A DNA stretch of 64,000 nt. Source: Acanthochlamys bracteata. Taxonomy: Eukaryota; Streptophyta; Magnoliopsida; Pandanales; Velloziaceae. The stretch is taken from NCBI GenBank assembly GCA_019914995.1, contig CM034127.1:10354001-10418000 (forward strand). The letters run 5' to 3'. The notes under the pieces were generated by a model. That model saw nothing but the letters and a program-made list of their open reading frames with translations, had not been told where the DNA came from and did not search any database. Both the position numbers and the translations under genes were made by a program. Of the stretch, positions 36,660 through 48,689 are shown in pieces (position 1 is the first letter of the stretch; each line of letters starts with the position of its first letter).

Positions 36660-39185
36660 TTTGATAAGAGATTCGGGATCAGAAACTCCACCGATTGCTA
36701 GCTCAGAAGAAATTATTTTTTCTTAGGAGACGCTCAGAAGCAAAAATTATTGAAAACTTAAATTCAGGAAAATTTAAGCAAGTGCTTCACAGAAGAAGAA
36801 GAAGAGATCGATCGATCAATCGATCGAAGGACAAAGGAGGTTTCAATCGATTGCAAGCAAGGAATCGAAACCATTGCCCAGATTCTTTACTCGCAAGAAT
36901 AAAGCGATTCTGCTCAGCTTGTTTATTTTTTTTTTCCTTTAGTCAGAGAAATTGAAATAGAGAGAGAGGGAGAGGAAGAGAGAGATAGGTAAGGGAGGGG
37001 AAGAAGAGGCTTGATGATATCGTCTGTTGGTGGAAAAGAATAATCAGGTATTGACCTTGATTTTTGATCTCTTGCATCAAAATTTGGTTAGTTGTTGTTA
37101 ACTTCGGCGACCGATGCTTTCTTCTGGCTTGGATTTTTGGTTCCTGGAAAACAGCTTTTGGTTATTCTTCCAGTTTGGTTTCTTCCGGTTTCTGCTGAAA
37201 AGCTGATTGGATCTTAGGACGGCGATTTTTAGGGATTTTCTAAACAGGTGGTTTCAGGAAGTTCTGGCTTCATGAATTCCAATAGCTCTGACACATCATC
37301 CAGCTTTGGTGCATTTGTTAGATATAGGTCTCGGCTTGGGAGAAAGAAACTTGCTTTGGTAGCTTTGACTCTACCAATATGGATCTTAGGTGTTTGCAGG
37401 GCAATCCAGGTGTTGATGGCTTAGTTAAAATGGTTGCTAGCTGATGACGAGGACATAATACGGCTGCTTTAGCTATTGATCTATAGATCCTTAGGTTTTT
37501 TTCCCAGGATCAGGTGGCGTTATCACAGGTAGCACAAGGTAGAATCATCCACGATAATGATCGGCTTCTACTGATCTACAGATCGCTTCCTTTTTCTCAT
37601 GTCCCATTAATCCTATATGCGGATGTGGTCGATCTGCAGCGCTGTATGTATCTGGAGAAGCTTCTTAATCCCCCCTATAGGTTGATATATGTCCTGCTTT
37701 TCTTCTGAAACAGATTCAACCATTGTCAGCGTCAGACCTGTCTAGCTTCTTTCATGGTCTATTCTGAGGAAGGGCCACATCCTTTAGCTTGAAGCACCTA
37801 TTATGCCCTTTACTGGCTCCTTCATCTCTGCTTCTTCTGAAAGAAATCCTTTGGGGCATGGTTTTGTTACTTACTGTTCTGCTACTCTTGATATTCAGGA
37901 GGCTTTCGACTGATTCAACCAGCTCTACAAGTGATAGAGTCTGCTGTCACAGCTTATTCCCTGAAACAGATAGTCGACCAGGGTTTGATTTTGACTTGGT
38001 GTTAGGGATTGATCTTTTGCTGTATTATCTTGCACTTGGAGATGGTTGTTAACTTACCTTGTCCCTATTTGCAAATATGTCTAGAGACAATTGCCTATAC
38101 TTTCCTCAAAGTAACACATTAGGTGATTTCCTGATGATTAAGGTGTTTGAAATTCTTGGTTTTGGAGAGTAATAAATTCGCACGAGTTCTAGTTTCATTG
38201 TCATGGATTTCTCTGACATTAAAAACGGGTCAGAGATAGTGTTCTTTAAGAAATGGCTTGATGCTCTTAATCTGGACATGAAATTCGCTGCATGGTCTAC
38301 GTTGCAGCACTGCCATTTAATTGACTTGTTTTTACCGTTTTGGATGTTTGCTGGATCCTTTGCAGTTACTGTTTGATTATTCCGAAGAAATTGTTGACTA
38401 CTATACACTTTTAGTGTCAGTGATACTAGTTGACATGGACTTTTATTTCTGTCTATATTGCATTTGAGGCTGCTTAAGATGATCTGCCACAGAGGTACTG
38501 GCCCTTGAAGGCTTCCGCGGGAAATCTGTTATCAGTCTTTGGGCTATTACTGTATTGTTGTGGCAGTGTTTGGTGAAACTTTTGAGTTATTAAAATGCTT
38601 TCTGTTCATTGACTGATTGTAGAATGTTTTGCAGGTTAGTGAGTTTCTTTGAGATGATTGGTAGCTTTTGATGTTCTACTATTCTGTCCAAAAAAGGATC
38701 ATGAGGGTGATATACTGATGGTTAGTGTGATCATCTCTTCTAGATTTTGATTTGACATTGTCACATGGTGGATTAGCTCTGTCTAGTCATGTCCACGGCT
38801 TGAATTAACTAAATCATATGGCATTTACTTTTATATATTTTATATATGCATGTCTTAATTTTTTGTCGCTCTTGTAGTGCATCAAATTATCATTTCGTAG
38901 AGATTGTTGAATTTTGTTTTTAGTGAAGTACTTTGCTGCTCATAAGGGCATCCGGGTCTCTATACTCATTTCAGTAACATTGGATGTGCAGTCTGTTTCA
39001 TTTTGATATATCTTTTTTTGTTTTACTAAAGTGGATGATACCTCTCCTTGCAGATTCATTTTTGCTCTTGCACTGAGGAGACTACCTCCATTACTACATC
39101 TACTAAAAGCAAAAAAGGATTGAAATGCTGTAAAAGTTGTGGCGGGAAAATATCAGTTGATGGGCAGGGGCTACTGTTTGATAGC
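36660..39185 (+). promoter_or_regulatory. Long 5' leader region of the nuclear RS-type protein gene
   Basis: From about 36690 the DNA becomes purine-rich (GAGAGAGAGGGAGAGG near 36960) and holds good donors (GATAG/GTAAGG near 36990, AATCAG/GTATTG near 37047). A strong acceptor, CTCCTTGCAG, ends at 39053. Between them are T-rich introns and small upstream frames (for example 37514-37708). It is most simply a spliced leader of the gene starting at 39186. Confidence 0.45.
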
Positions 39186-42100
39186 ATGCTGAGCACGGTA
39201 GGCCTGGAACTCTCAAAGGCCGTTGATCCTCGACTGAACTGGAAGACTGCTGCAAACAACAAGAAAAGGGCTGTAAGGCGAGCCAGGACTTCATTCTCCA
39301 CTGGCAACCAAACAAACCAGACTGCTGAGTACTCTAAATACCGTGAAGACGTTATTGACAAACACACTAAGACCATAGAGGACATGCCTGTCTCTGAATC
39401 TGAGAAGGTTTAACTACTGGCATTTTTTCTTTTGTCCATCTCCTAACCTGTGATCTTCTGACATTGTTTGTTATCTTTTTTTTTTTTTTTTTTTTTTGTT
39501 ATTTTGCAGCTTGGTGTTAGTATTCTTGGGAGACGCTTTAGTGACTCGTTAGAGAGTGTTCCAATTAAGAAAAGGAGATTTCTTATATCTCCATCACCTC
39601 GACCTGAATTGCAGTTGAACTTGAATGGTTATGATCATAATTCAGAAGAAAAGCAGCCTGCTGAAAATTCATCAGAGAAAGGAAAAGGAGATACAGAACC
39701 TAGTTCTTGTATCCAGTTGAAGTTAGACTTGGAAAAAAGTCATGGTGATGAAGAAACTAATTCTGATGTTAAGTGTGAAAAATTATATTGTAGTGCGGAT
39801 TTTTCCGGCATCTCTATACTGGCTGCTGCTGCATGCAACAGTACCACAGTGACCGACTCACCAACTGTTCAAGGTTCAGTCCTTGAAGGGCATTCTCTCG
39901 AAGAGGGTGAATTTGATGATAGCTCAAGGGCAATGGAACCAATTTCGTTAGCTGATGGAAAAGAGATAGAGCATCCAGATCGATCTCATGGTTTAGATGG
40001 TAGGAACCATCTTTTGACACGAGAAGAAATAAAGAAATTGGACAACCAGGAGAAAGCAACAAGTCCTGTGCAAGATAAGAAAGGGGATGCTGAAGCTCCC
40101 TCCCACAGCAAACGGCTTCACTGGGATCTTAACACAGTAATGGATTCTTGGGAAAAGTCTGAAGAAGTTGGTGTAAATTGTGATTCAAGTGCCACAAACA
40201 ATGTTGGTGATAGTAGAAAGCATGATGGATATCACGAAGCCACAACAGTTTCCAATTGCCAAATCAGGCTTGGAAATATGGAGAACAGAGCTCATTTGTC
40301 AAGCAACACTTCAGGCAAGTCAGAGATGCTAGATGTATCTACATCTGGAGATAATCATGCCAAAGAAGTGGAAGCATCTATCTTACCCGGACATGGATTG
40401 ATCAAGGAAGAGAACCATCTGGGAGATACTCGAGAACCATCTGCTGTGGATACAGAAGACACAAGTTCCTTGCATAACAAAGAGATTAGTTTTGTTTATT
40501 CACCAGTTGGTTATGCTCAAGAGCCTCTAAAAGATATTTTGCCTGACGCTTCCCATGAAAGAAAGGCTTCTGAAGAGGAAGAATCTCAGCATAAATTAAC
40601 TGAAAACGGTCATTGTGCATATACCACAGTTGTCTGTAGAGACACCTTTGTGTCTGCAGACATGGTACATGCCACTAATTATGTCACTCAAAGTGATGCA
40701 AGAGAAGGATCTGCAGTTTCTGCTTCTGGTTGTGATAATTGCTTAATAGTTTATGGTAAAAAAGGTGGTTCATTGAATGATGCTAGAAGCTTGCAAATTC
40801 CTGAAATAGAAAAGCATGATTCATTATCTTGTCACTTTTCTACTGTCAAAAGTCATCAATATCTTGCTACCGAGCAGCTTCTTGATGTGTATGTTGACAG
40901 AAATAAGTCCGAGGATGAGTTTTCTGTGAGTGATGTTGCCAGTGAAGCCGCACATGTTGGAGCGCCGGAGAAACTCAAAGAAGTTCACAGTGTTGTAAGC
41001 GAAACTGCAAAAGTTGAATCATCAAATGAGAAGAGCAAAGAAGCTCAAAGAAGTAAGAAATACCAAGACTTGAACTTGAGTTCCTGCATATCGGAAAGTT
41101 ATGCTTTAACATCTCAGCATCTGTTGAAGGACTGCACTTGTGAAGGTACTTCCGCTGCCAGATATGATGATGCTGAAACATATATCAAGTCCAAAGATAA
41201 GAATTTTTCAAAATCTGCAGGCTGCAGTGCCAGTTCCCCGGTGAATGACTCGGGAACATTGCAAGATACAAAGATTCATATTTCTAATCCTTCGGATGAT
41301 GGTGTCAAATTACCTATGAGTAATTTAAAAAATGCACCAAATAATAGTCTTGATACATCAGTATCAGGTGGTGCTGTGACTTCTCCGCCAGCACATGGAA
41401 GCTCTGCTGAGGGGCATGACAAAAGCACTCAGGAGATTGCACCAGAATATCATTCTGGGTCTCATTGCGATTCAAATGCATGTCATACTGATGGTGATCA
41501 GATTGTTAGCATGGAACCAGCTGAACTGGAGGATGATTATCAATATGAGGATGGGGAATTCAGGGAAATATCTGTTTCTTTGGGAGATGGTGAAACTGAA
41601 AATGTAGATTATGGATCAGCTAACGGAGAGATTGGTGCATTTGATGTGGCTTCTGAGTTGCCTGGTGTTTCTTTGTATGCTGACAGCTCAGAATGCAAAG
41701 AGAAGCATGATGCTGATTGTGATCGCAATGAAGGGGACCAGCCGGTTTATAAGGATGTGCAAGTGGATGTTTCTCAACCTGCCCTGAAGCATTCACCTAG
41801 ACTAATTTCAAAGGCTATTACTTCTGGTACTAGAAACATGGAACATGTTAAGGAAAATTCTTCTGGAAGCTGTATAATGAAGGAAGACAAGCAACAGCAG
41901 GTGATTAATACAAAAGATGCCAGGGAATATGGCAAGGCTAAAAAGGTAGAGTATTTTGACGAAGTTGGTATTGCTGAGAATGCGGGAAGTTCTAAGATGA
42001 AATCTACAGGATGGGATCAGTTACCAGAAAGTTACTTTAAAGACTCCAGTATACGTTCTCAGGATCCAAGAAGGACGACACGCTCACCGCTTGAAAGGGA

Positions 42101-43395
42101 GTTGTCATCAAGAATTGAAAGGCCAAAGTCTTCTGAGATATCTTACCGAAAGGACAAATACTATTCAAATCGAAACAGGTAATGTTATATTGGATTTGTC
42201 TATATCCTGCTTCCATTTTGCTTGTTTGCAATAAATTTGCTGAGTTGATATTTGTTGCATCCCTTTGTATGGTAGGGACAATGACATTAACATTGATGAT
42301 GAAAGGAATGGCCGCAATCCTAGATCGTTTAGAAGGGGACATTCACCCTCACATGGAAGAGGTGAAGGTAGAGGTTCACAGTGGGTGGCTTCTGCAAACA
42401 GCTGGCGATCTGGTTTCGGCTGTGATCAACCTAATTTCAATGGCCCTGATGGTTATGCACACTCTGGTCCTAATAATGCATTTGCAGCTACTCTAGCAAA
42501 GTTGGAGAGCAATGGCTTTGTTGTTGGACCTGATGGTACAATTGTCAAGGCAGGAATGCTTCGAAAGTCTGCTTCTTCACGAGGCATAGTGGGATCGACT
42601 TCTGGGAGGGTATCTCCTGTAAGAAACGGAGCATATGCTGTTCAAAAGTCAAGTCAGATGAGCCCTGATTTGCATATGAGTACTGGTATGGACAGAAACA
42701 CTGGATATGGTCCTGGAATGGTCAGCCCTACCCATAGGGAAAGGTACAGGTGGCCGCTTGCCAGTTGTTCCAGCAGAGACAGAAGCTTTTCCCCTCAAAG
42801 AAGTCCTTTTCATTTATCCTGGTCGCATACTAGATCTTCCTCAAGATCAAGAAGTCGTTCACCCCGTGATTTGCCTCTGTCTTGGGGAAGGGATGACAAC
42901 AGGATGAATGGTGCACCTATGTTTCGCAGGCAAAGTAGATCTCCTATAGATGTGAAGCTGTCAGCCAGATTAGAAAGAATGAGGTTGCCTCGTCAAAAAC
43001 AAGGCTTTGCAGAGCGCATGTCACGCTATAGTCCACCTAGAGATCATAGTTCACCAAATTCATTGAGGTGGATAGATGAAAGGAAGAACACTTGCATTCG
43101 TTTTCCTAGAAGAAGCCCAACCAAGAGAGTTCTTGAGCTGAGTCAAAGAACAGATTCTTTGACTTCTGCAAGACGAGCTAAGCCAGAAGACTTCTATAAT
43201 CCACCAACTTCAACGAAATTTCCTGAATTTATTGGGGAGTTAAAAGATTCTATGAATGATGAAGGCGGTGATAGTGGAAGGGGTCGTGGACACAAGCATG
43301 AAATGCTCCACTCTATGGGGCAGTACAACAGGGATCGGAATGTGAATCACTTCCCTTGTGGGGTTGAAGATGGATTTGGATCTTGTAATCCATGA
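39186..43395 (+). CDS. Large nuclear Ser/Arg-rich protein of unknown function, 3 coding exons, about 1336 aa
   Basis: I recognise the family as plant proteins of unknown function but cannot name it. Exons: 39186-39407, 39510-42178, 42276-43395; GT-AG joins in frame. The start at MLSTVGLELSKAVDP is inferred: the frame is open back to the acceptor at 39053 without another ATG, and a later ATG (39384, MPVSESEK) is the alternative. Visible are VDPRLNWKT, basic KKRAVRRAR, LGVSILGRR, the nuclear-signal-like PIKKRRF (about 92-98), FSGISILAAAAC, acidic LEEGEFDD and YEDGEFRE, then a C-terminal third with RS dipeptides (SRSRSRSPRD) and repeated basic RRSPTKR-type blocks. The middle of exon 2 is long, Ser/Glu/Asp-rich and probably disordered. 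This suggests a nuclear RNA- or chromatin-associated role. No catalytic domain is seen. Confidence 0.85.
39479..39497 (+). repeat. Poly-T tract in intron 1 of the RS-type gene
   Basis: About 19 T in a row just upstream of the acceptor TTATTTTGCAG that ends at 39509. It acts as an extreme polypyrimidine tract and is a likely site of length variation. Confidence 0.85.
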
Positions 43396-43780
43396 TAAGA
43401 AGGGTCCGCCCAAAAATTGAAGTAATCTTGGCATCATTTGGCAGCACAGATATAGGCATTCTGGTGACTCATATTTCTAAGAGAAAGAAGCTTCGCGTAG
43501 GATCTGGCAGAAATGATATACCAGTTGCCGCTTTAATTTATTTTGCATGCATTACATGTTTTGGAGGGTAGACTTGGAGGACAAATCTTCAGAGCTTGCG
43601 TTGGATTGTTTTCCTCCAACTGCTTATTTGTACTAGCAGTATATGCCTGTTGTTTTTTATCCTATCAAAGGGGAAGGAGAGGCATCTAGTCTTGATAATG
43701 GCTTTTTACTTTACCGTGGTTGTAAAGATTTTGGTCATCAATGAAATTACCTTTATTCTCTATTTTCTTTTTCATCCTTT
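43396..43780 (+). other. Probable 3'UTR of the RS-type gene
   Basis: Mixed composition after the TGA at 43393-43395, becoming T-rich near 43760-43795. The end is not defined by sequence alone. Confidence 0.4.
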
Positions 43781-46700
43781 CTTTTCTTTTTTTTTTGGCT
43801 ACTTAACTCTGTCCTATTTCTAGGATTCCTCTTTATACCTGGACCTCTTCCCTTTTTGCTGATAGTTTTTAATGAAATTTAGAAGCGTTGTACTTTTTTT
43901 TGCTAATGATAACTTCATACCATTTAAGTTATTAGCTATAAAATGCACATCGTGAATGTTTCTCTTATGAACTGTTTGGTTCGTTGGTTTTGATGTAGAA
44001 AGATTTGTAGAATGCATGCTTCTTGATGGGCATGGGCAGAATAATTTCTGATTTCGTGTCTTAAGTCCACAGCAGAGATTGCAAAATGGAGTTGGTCTTG
44101 GGTTTGGTCTACTGGAAGTGTTGGTAAGATACTTTTGCTTGTAATGTAAAATTATTAACCCTTCAATGTTGAGCACTGATAGTTCTATTTCAGTTAGTAG
44201 TTGTCTAAGTTTTGTTACTAGTTTTTGCCTAGTACTCGTTTGACTCTACACAAAGGGAAAGGTCCATAGTGTTCTTCTTTTAGTAGGCAGACCAAAATTT
44301 TTTCTTAACTTTGTGTTCTAGCCTTTTCATTCTTTCACACGTTTGTATAACTATTTGCTTGTATCTAAGCTCCAGTTAGAAATATGTCCTTGGAACACAA
44401 AGCTGTTGCTTTGTCATAAAGGTATCACTAGACTTCTTTATCTAGTGAAATGAGGTTAATTGTATTGTATTGTTTACTCAAGTGATGCTATGGTTGTAGC
44501 ATTCATCAATTTATAGGCTAATGTCTAGTTTTTTATCCTTATCAGTTCAATGATCATTAATCTTTTTATGGATCATACTGATTTGATGTAGCCTGCATTT
44601 GGAACTAGGTATCTGGTGAGAATTTGGAACTTGACGTTGATGAGCACTTAAAGAAGTAGCTAGCTCTTTAGAGTACAATCTTGGTCCCTTCCCTTTTCAA
44701 AGAGTACCCAGGTGAAAAGATCTTTAATTGGCAGAGTTAGAATCAGTTTCGCCTGAAATCTATTGCATCTTCTGTTTCTATTTCCTAACTGGTCATGATC
44801 CTTTGTTCCTTCCCTTTTAGTTTGCGGCTTAGAGTTGAAGGCAAATGCTGTTGTTGTTACAGGATATAATCTCATGCTACTTGTGAATTCAAATAAAAAA
44901 GCCATAAGCTCTGCCTTTGTGATGGCTGTTGAGGAAGTAATGTTACCTATGACATAGTGGCTTTAAGGCCTGGTGGTAATGCTCTCCTGCTTTCTTTACC
45001 TATTTTTCAAATTTTACTTTTGCTGTTTATTTAAGTTTTAAAAATATTTTGCTAAACCATACATTTGTTGTTTGCATTGTCTATCTCTGCTTAGCATTTG
45101 ATTTATCTGATTCATTTTTTGTTATAAATTGTCCCCTTTAATTGGTTATCATCTTTCATTCATTTTTTCTTTATGGTTGAGTTAACTCCAATGCAACTCA
45201 AGTGTTAGATGTATTTGCCTGTTACACCCAACACACGCACAGCCATCACAAATAGAGTACTCTACAATATATACTAGAATCTAGTGCTGGAGGAAGAAGT
45301 CTTAACACGCATTTTGTGTCTTCTGTGTACACATTTGAAAGTATACTAGAAAGGATTTTGTTTTCTCTCTCTTTATGGAGTGTTCGATATGGCTCTACAA
45401 TGTTGCAAAACTGGTGAATAGCAATCATATTATTGATAAAGAAGTCAGATGCCTGTTTCACTTTTGAGTTTGTAACATTCAATCAATTATGGCAAGTCAA
45501 ATATCTCCTATTATCAATCTGGTGTCACTTGCATAGTTGCAGAGATGGAACATTATCAGGTACGTGAGATACTGAGAATTGAAGACTTTCCTTTTGAAGA
45601 TGCTGTATAGCACAACATCTCTTGGCATTAAGGTGGGTAGGATCTCTCAGATTTGCTTGCGTGCATGAATTTGTACATATTTGCATGTTGCTTTCAAACT
45701 CCTTTTAGTTGTATAGATGTGAACGACAAACTTAATGGTTTGCATGCGCAATATGAAATGACCTTTCATGTTTTACTAAGTCCTTACAGGCTACTGCTTT
45801 CTTCTTGAGTTCTCACTGAAGTTGCATGACCTTACATATAAGCTTCAGGTAAGGGTTCTTAGTTGCTGTACTTGTATTTGAATCTTATTAAGGAATCAAT
45901 GTTGTCCTAGTGTCATTCTACTTGAAAAAAATATAAGAGGTTCCTTCTAGAACGTCAGTATATAATTCTCAAATAGTGGAATTCTCTTGGTAACAAGATC
46001 AATTCTTCTGCTTGAAAGAAGGATAATCACAAGAAAAAGTGGAATGTGTTATCATCATTTTGTGAATTGGAATGCTAATGTTCAAATGTGCCTAGCTCCG
46101 CCCAGTAGCTAGTACATCATATTTTACTGTTTCTTGAGTTTGATTGTTGATGTGCAATGGGTGCATCAGCTATCATCGTATCACTGATGTTTTCGAAGGA
46201 ATTCTCTAAAGTTTGTTTTATGATGGATGCAACTAAAAACATCTTCAGGAATATGTTGCACTATTGAGATTAAAATTTTGGTAGAAAGTAAGTTGTTAAG
46301 TTTTAGAACTTGGGTAAGTTACGATAGATCAGTTCTCATTTTCTAAATTTGTAATTAATCATTGATTGTTTGTGATCTTTTACATCGTATGTTTCAATTT
46401 TCGTGTGATTTCAAAATCCAGAACCTAAAATTTGTTCCGTTCCTTCTTTGCAGCAAAGCAACATATCCTGCGGCAAGCATAAAAAGGGTTTGTTTATTTA
46501 TTTTTCCTTTTCTTCTTCTATTGCTTGTTCTAGTAACGCACTTCCACTGTTTCACATTGTCAAAAGTAAAGCCCCTAGAAAAAATCTTGTCAACTATAGT
46601 GCCCAACAGTACTGATAAAAAAAAGATAAAAGCGAGAACAGGTGACTACGATTAGGAATTCTATTGAAGATGCCTCGAACTATTTTGGATTTGTTTGTAT

Positions 46701-48020
46701 TGATCTCTCTTGTGCTAGACATCGATATTCTTAGTTGAATTCTGTTTAGAACTAGCGAATTTCATTCATGCTATATGCCTGTGGTTGTGAAGAAAGACAT
46801 TCCAGGTGCGGCTACTGTTCATTTAGAGATGTTCTGGTTTTTCTTTTAATCAATTCTCTTGAAATTGTTTTCATGTCAAGTAACCCACTTTAGCTTTTAG
46901 TGAAGGCGTATATGCAACAAGATTAGGTGGAGGTTGTTGTTTAGTAATTAAAGTCGATTTATGGTGAACTTATTGATCTGGTATAAAAGAAATTGTTAAA
47001 ACTCGGAAGGTCCTTTGAGAAAACAAAAGTAAAACAAAATAAAAAGAGAAACAATATGGGACAGACTAGGAACTACTAAGTATGATGCTTGCAAATTATA
47101 TACTTTTTTTTATTCGTGTAATCTTTAACTATACCTCATGACCACAATATTATCTCTAAAAAAAGGAAATAATTAAATAATATATCTGCTTGTTTAGCTA
47201 AACTATAACAAGACCTACAGATAAGGTTTGAACTACCATCAAAATTATTATGGAGGCATTGCTTCCTATATGTCAATACAAAGACAAAGGAGCGGTAGTT
47301 GCAGAAGGAGTTTGAAAGAAACCAGTGTTTCTTCTCTTAACGACAGCAAAATTAACATCAAGAATAAATCCAAATTATATTTAATCACAATAATTCTTTC
47401 AGTTGTAGTAATTAAATCAAATTCCTTAGACAAGTAGTAGTGCAAAAACAAAAGTAGATGCTTCTTTCCCTTGCCATTGCAACCTGCTTGGTTCAATCCG
47501 TGGATTCTTAGATTCATTCGTAGTAACCATGACCCAGAAAGATATTAGCAAACAAGAAGGTAGATTGATGAATAAAATGAATGAAACTAGGGACTCGCAA
47601 GAACTCTATTGCAGGACTGGAACCAAACTTTACTAACTCCCAAGAAATTCAATTTCATATCTTGAAAAAAGTACTCTAAAATCTTTTCTTCTTTACGTGT
47701 GTGTGTGTTGAGTATTCAATCTTTTCTTTCTGAACGAGGCATCGATCAAATGAAATCCTGAAGGAAGCAACCACTTGCTGACTCACATCAAGCAATAAAA
47801 TCCATCCATGAACTAATTAAAAGTCATACATCTCAAGAACAAAGATAGTTAAACACAGAGACAAAGGCGAGCATATATCACTAGCTCTTAATTTTGTTTC
47901 GGAAAATTCCCTTTAAATAGTAGTTATAAAAACTTTATATACGCACAGGCACAGTTAGCTCAAACTCACTCTCACCTTCTCATATTTGTAATCATCTACG
48001 CCGGCGAAACACCTTGATAT
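43781..48020. other. Gene-free 4 kb with scattered splice-like signals
   Basis: No convincing protein frame. At 45.5-46.5 kb several exon-like pieces occur on the plus strand (ending CATTATCAG/GTACGTG near 45560, GGCATTAAG/GTGGGTAG near 45632, and a piece CCTTACAG ... GCTTCAG/GTAAGGG at about 45790-45850). They could be alternative 3' exons of the RS-type gene or a non-coding RNA. Part next to 48020 is the RING gene's 3' flank. Confidence 0.35.
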
Positions 48021-48563
48021 CTAGGAGAAAGACATCATCGATGGAGATGAATGCTCAGAGTAGTAGTATGAATCTGGCAGCGCCGCAGTTGCCCACAAAC
48101 GATCATTGAAATCATCTCTGAGATCATCGGGAACAAGCGGTAGCCGACAAAGTGGACAAGTCCTTTGGTCATGCTCTACCCATCTATCCAGGCAGTCTTT
48201 ATGGAAAACATGACGACAGTTGCTCAGTCGTCGGACTTCATCGCTTGTCTCCATATCACACAAACACACTGCACAATCCTCACTATTGCCGCTACATCGA
48301 GTGAGATCTCTGTAACGCACCACTGGCAACAATTCTTGAATCAACACAGCAGATATTGATTTAAATTCGCAAGAGTAGGTTGATGATGATGGTGTCATGA
48401 ACGGTAGGTGGTCTGTTTCTGATGATGCTTCTGCAAGGAGGTGAGTGAAACCTAGGACAGCCAGGCACCGATGAATGAGCTGCCTAACAGAGTCCAGCAC
48501 AAAGGCCATCTGCAGTAGTAAGCGAGGGAACAGAAGCTCCGAGCAACCCATCGGAAACCCCAT
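48021..48563 (-). CDS. RING-H2 E3 ubiquitin ligase, BRH1/RHA1-like, single exon, 180 aa
   Basis: Small RING-H2 protein expected to transfer ubiquitin from an E2 to a target. The N-terminus MGFPMGCSELLFPRLLLQ matches the BRH1 (brassinosteroid-responsive RING-H2) group, which begins MGFPVGY in Arabidopsis. The RING-H2 ligands are all present: C97, C100, C116, H118, H121, C124, C136, C139, followed by PLVPDDLRDDFNDRLWA as in that group. The hydrophobic N-terminal stretch could anchor it to membrane. Length (180 aa) and lack of introns fit. In the group, brassinosteroid, chitin or ABA responses are reported, but the exact member cannot be decided by eye. Confidence 0.93.
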   Translation of the reverse strand: MGFPMGCSELLFPRLLLQMAFVLDSVRQLIHRCLAVLGFTHLLAEASSETDHLPFMTPSSSTYSCEFKSISAVLIQELLPVVRYRDLTRCSGNSEDCAVCLCDMETSDEVRRLSNCRHVFHKDCLDRWVEHDQRTCPLCRLPLVPDDLRDDFNDRLWATAALPDSYYYSEHSSPSMMSFS

Positions 48564-48666
48564 CTCAATCTTTTTAAATTTCTTCTCCTTTTAAGATAGT
48601 GATAATAGTTTGGTTGGAATAATCGGAGCGCTGAAGCAAGTTGGTGAAGGAGAAAGTCTAGAAAGG

Positions 48667-48673
48667 TATATAT
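48667..48673 (-). promoter_or_regulatory. Candidate TATA box for the RING-H2 gene
   Basis: ATATATA on the minus strand about 105 bases upstream of the ATG at 48563, giving a leader of about 75 bases. Positional evidence only. Confidence 0.45.
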
Positions 48674-48689
48674 GAAGGTGAGAAGGCTT

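Noticed and set aside
36809..36830. GATCGATCGATCAATCGATCGA near-palindrome in the RS-type gene leader.
   Set aside because: It is a short tetranucleotide repeat, self-complementary by composition, with no further support as a binding site.
39056..39385. A 109-codon minus-strand frame opposite the RS-type gene.
   Set aside because: It mirrors the coding exon on the plus strand and has no domain of its own.
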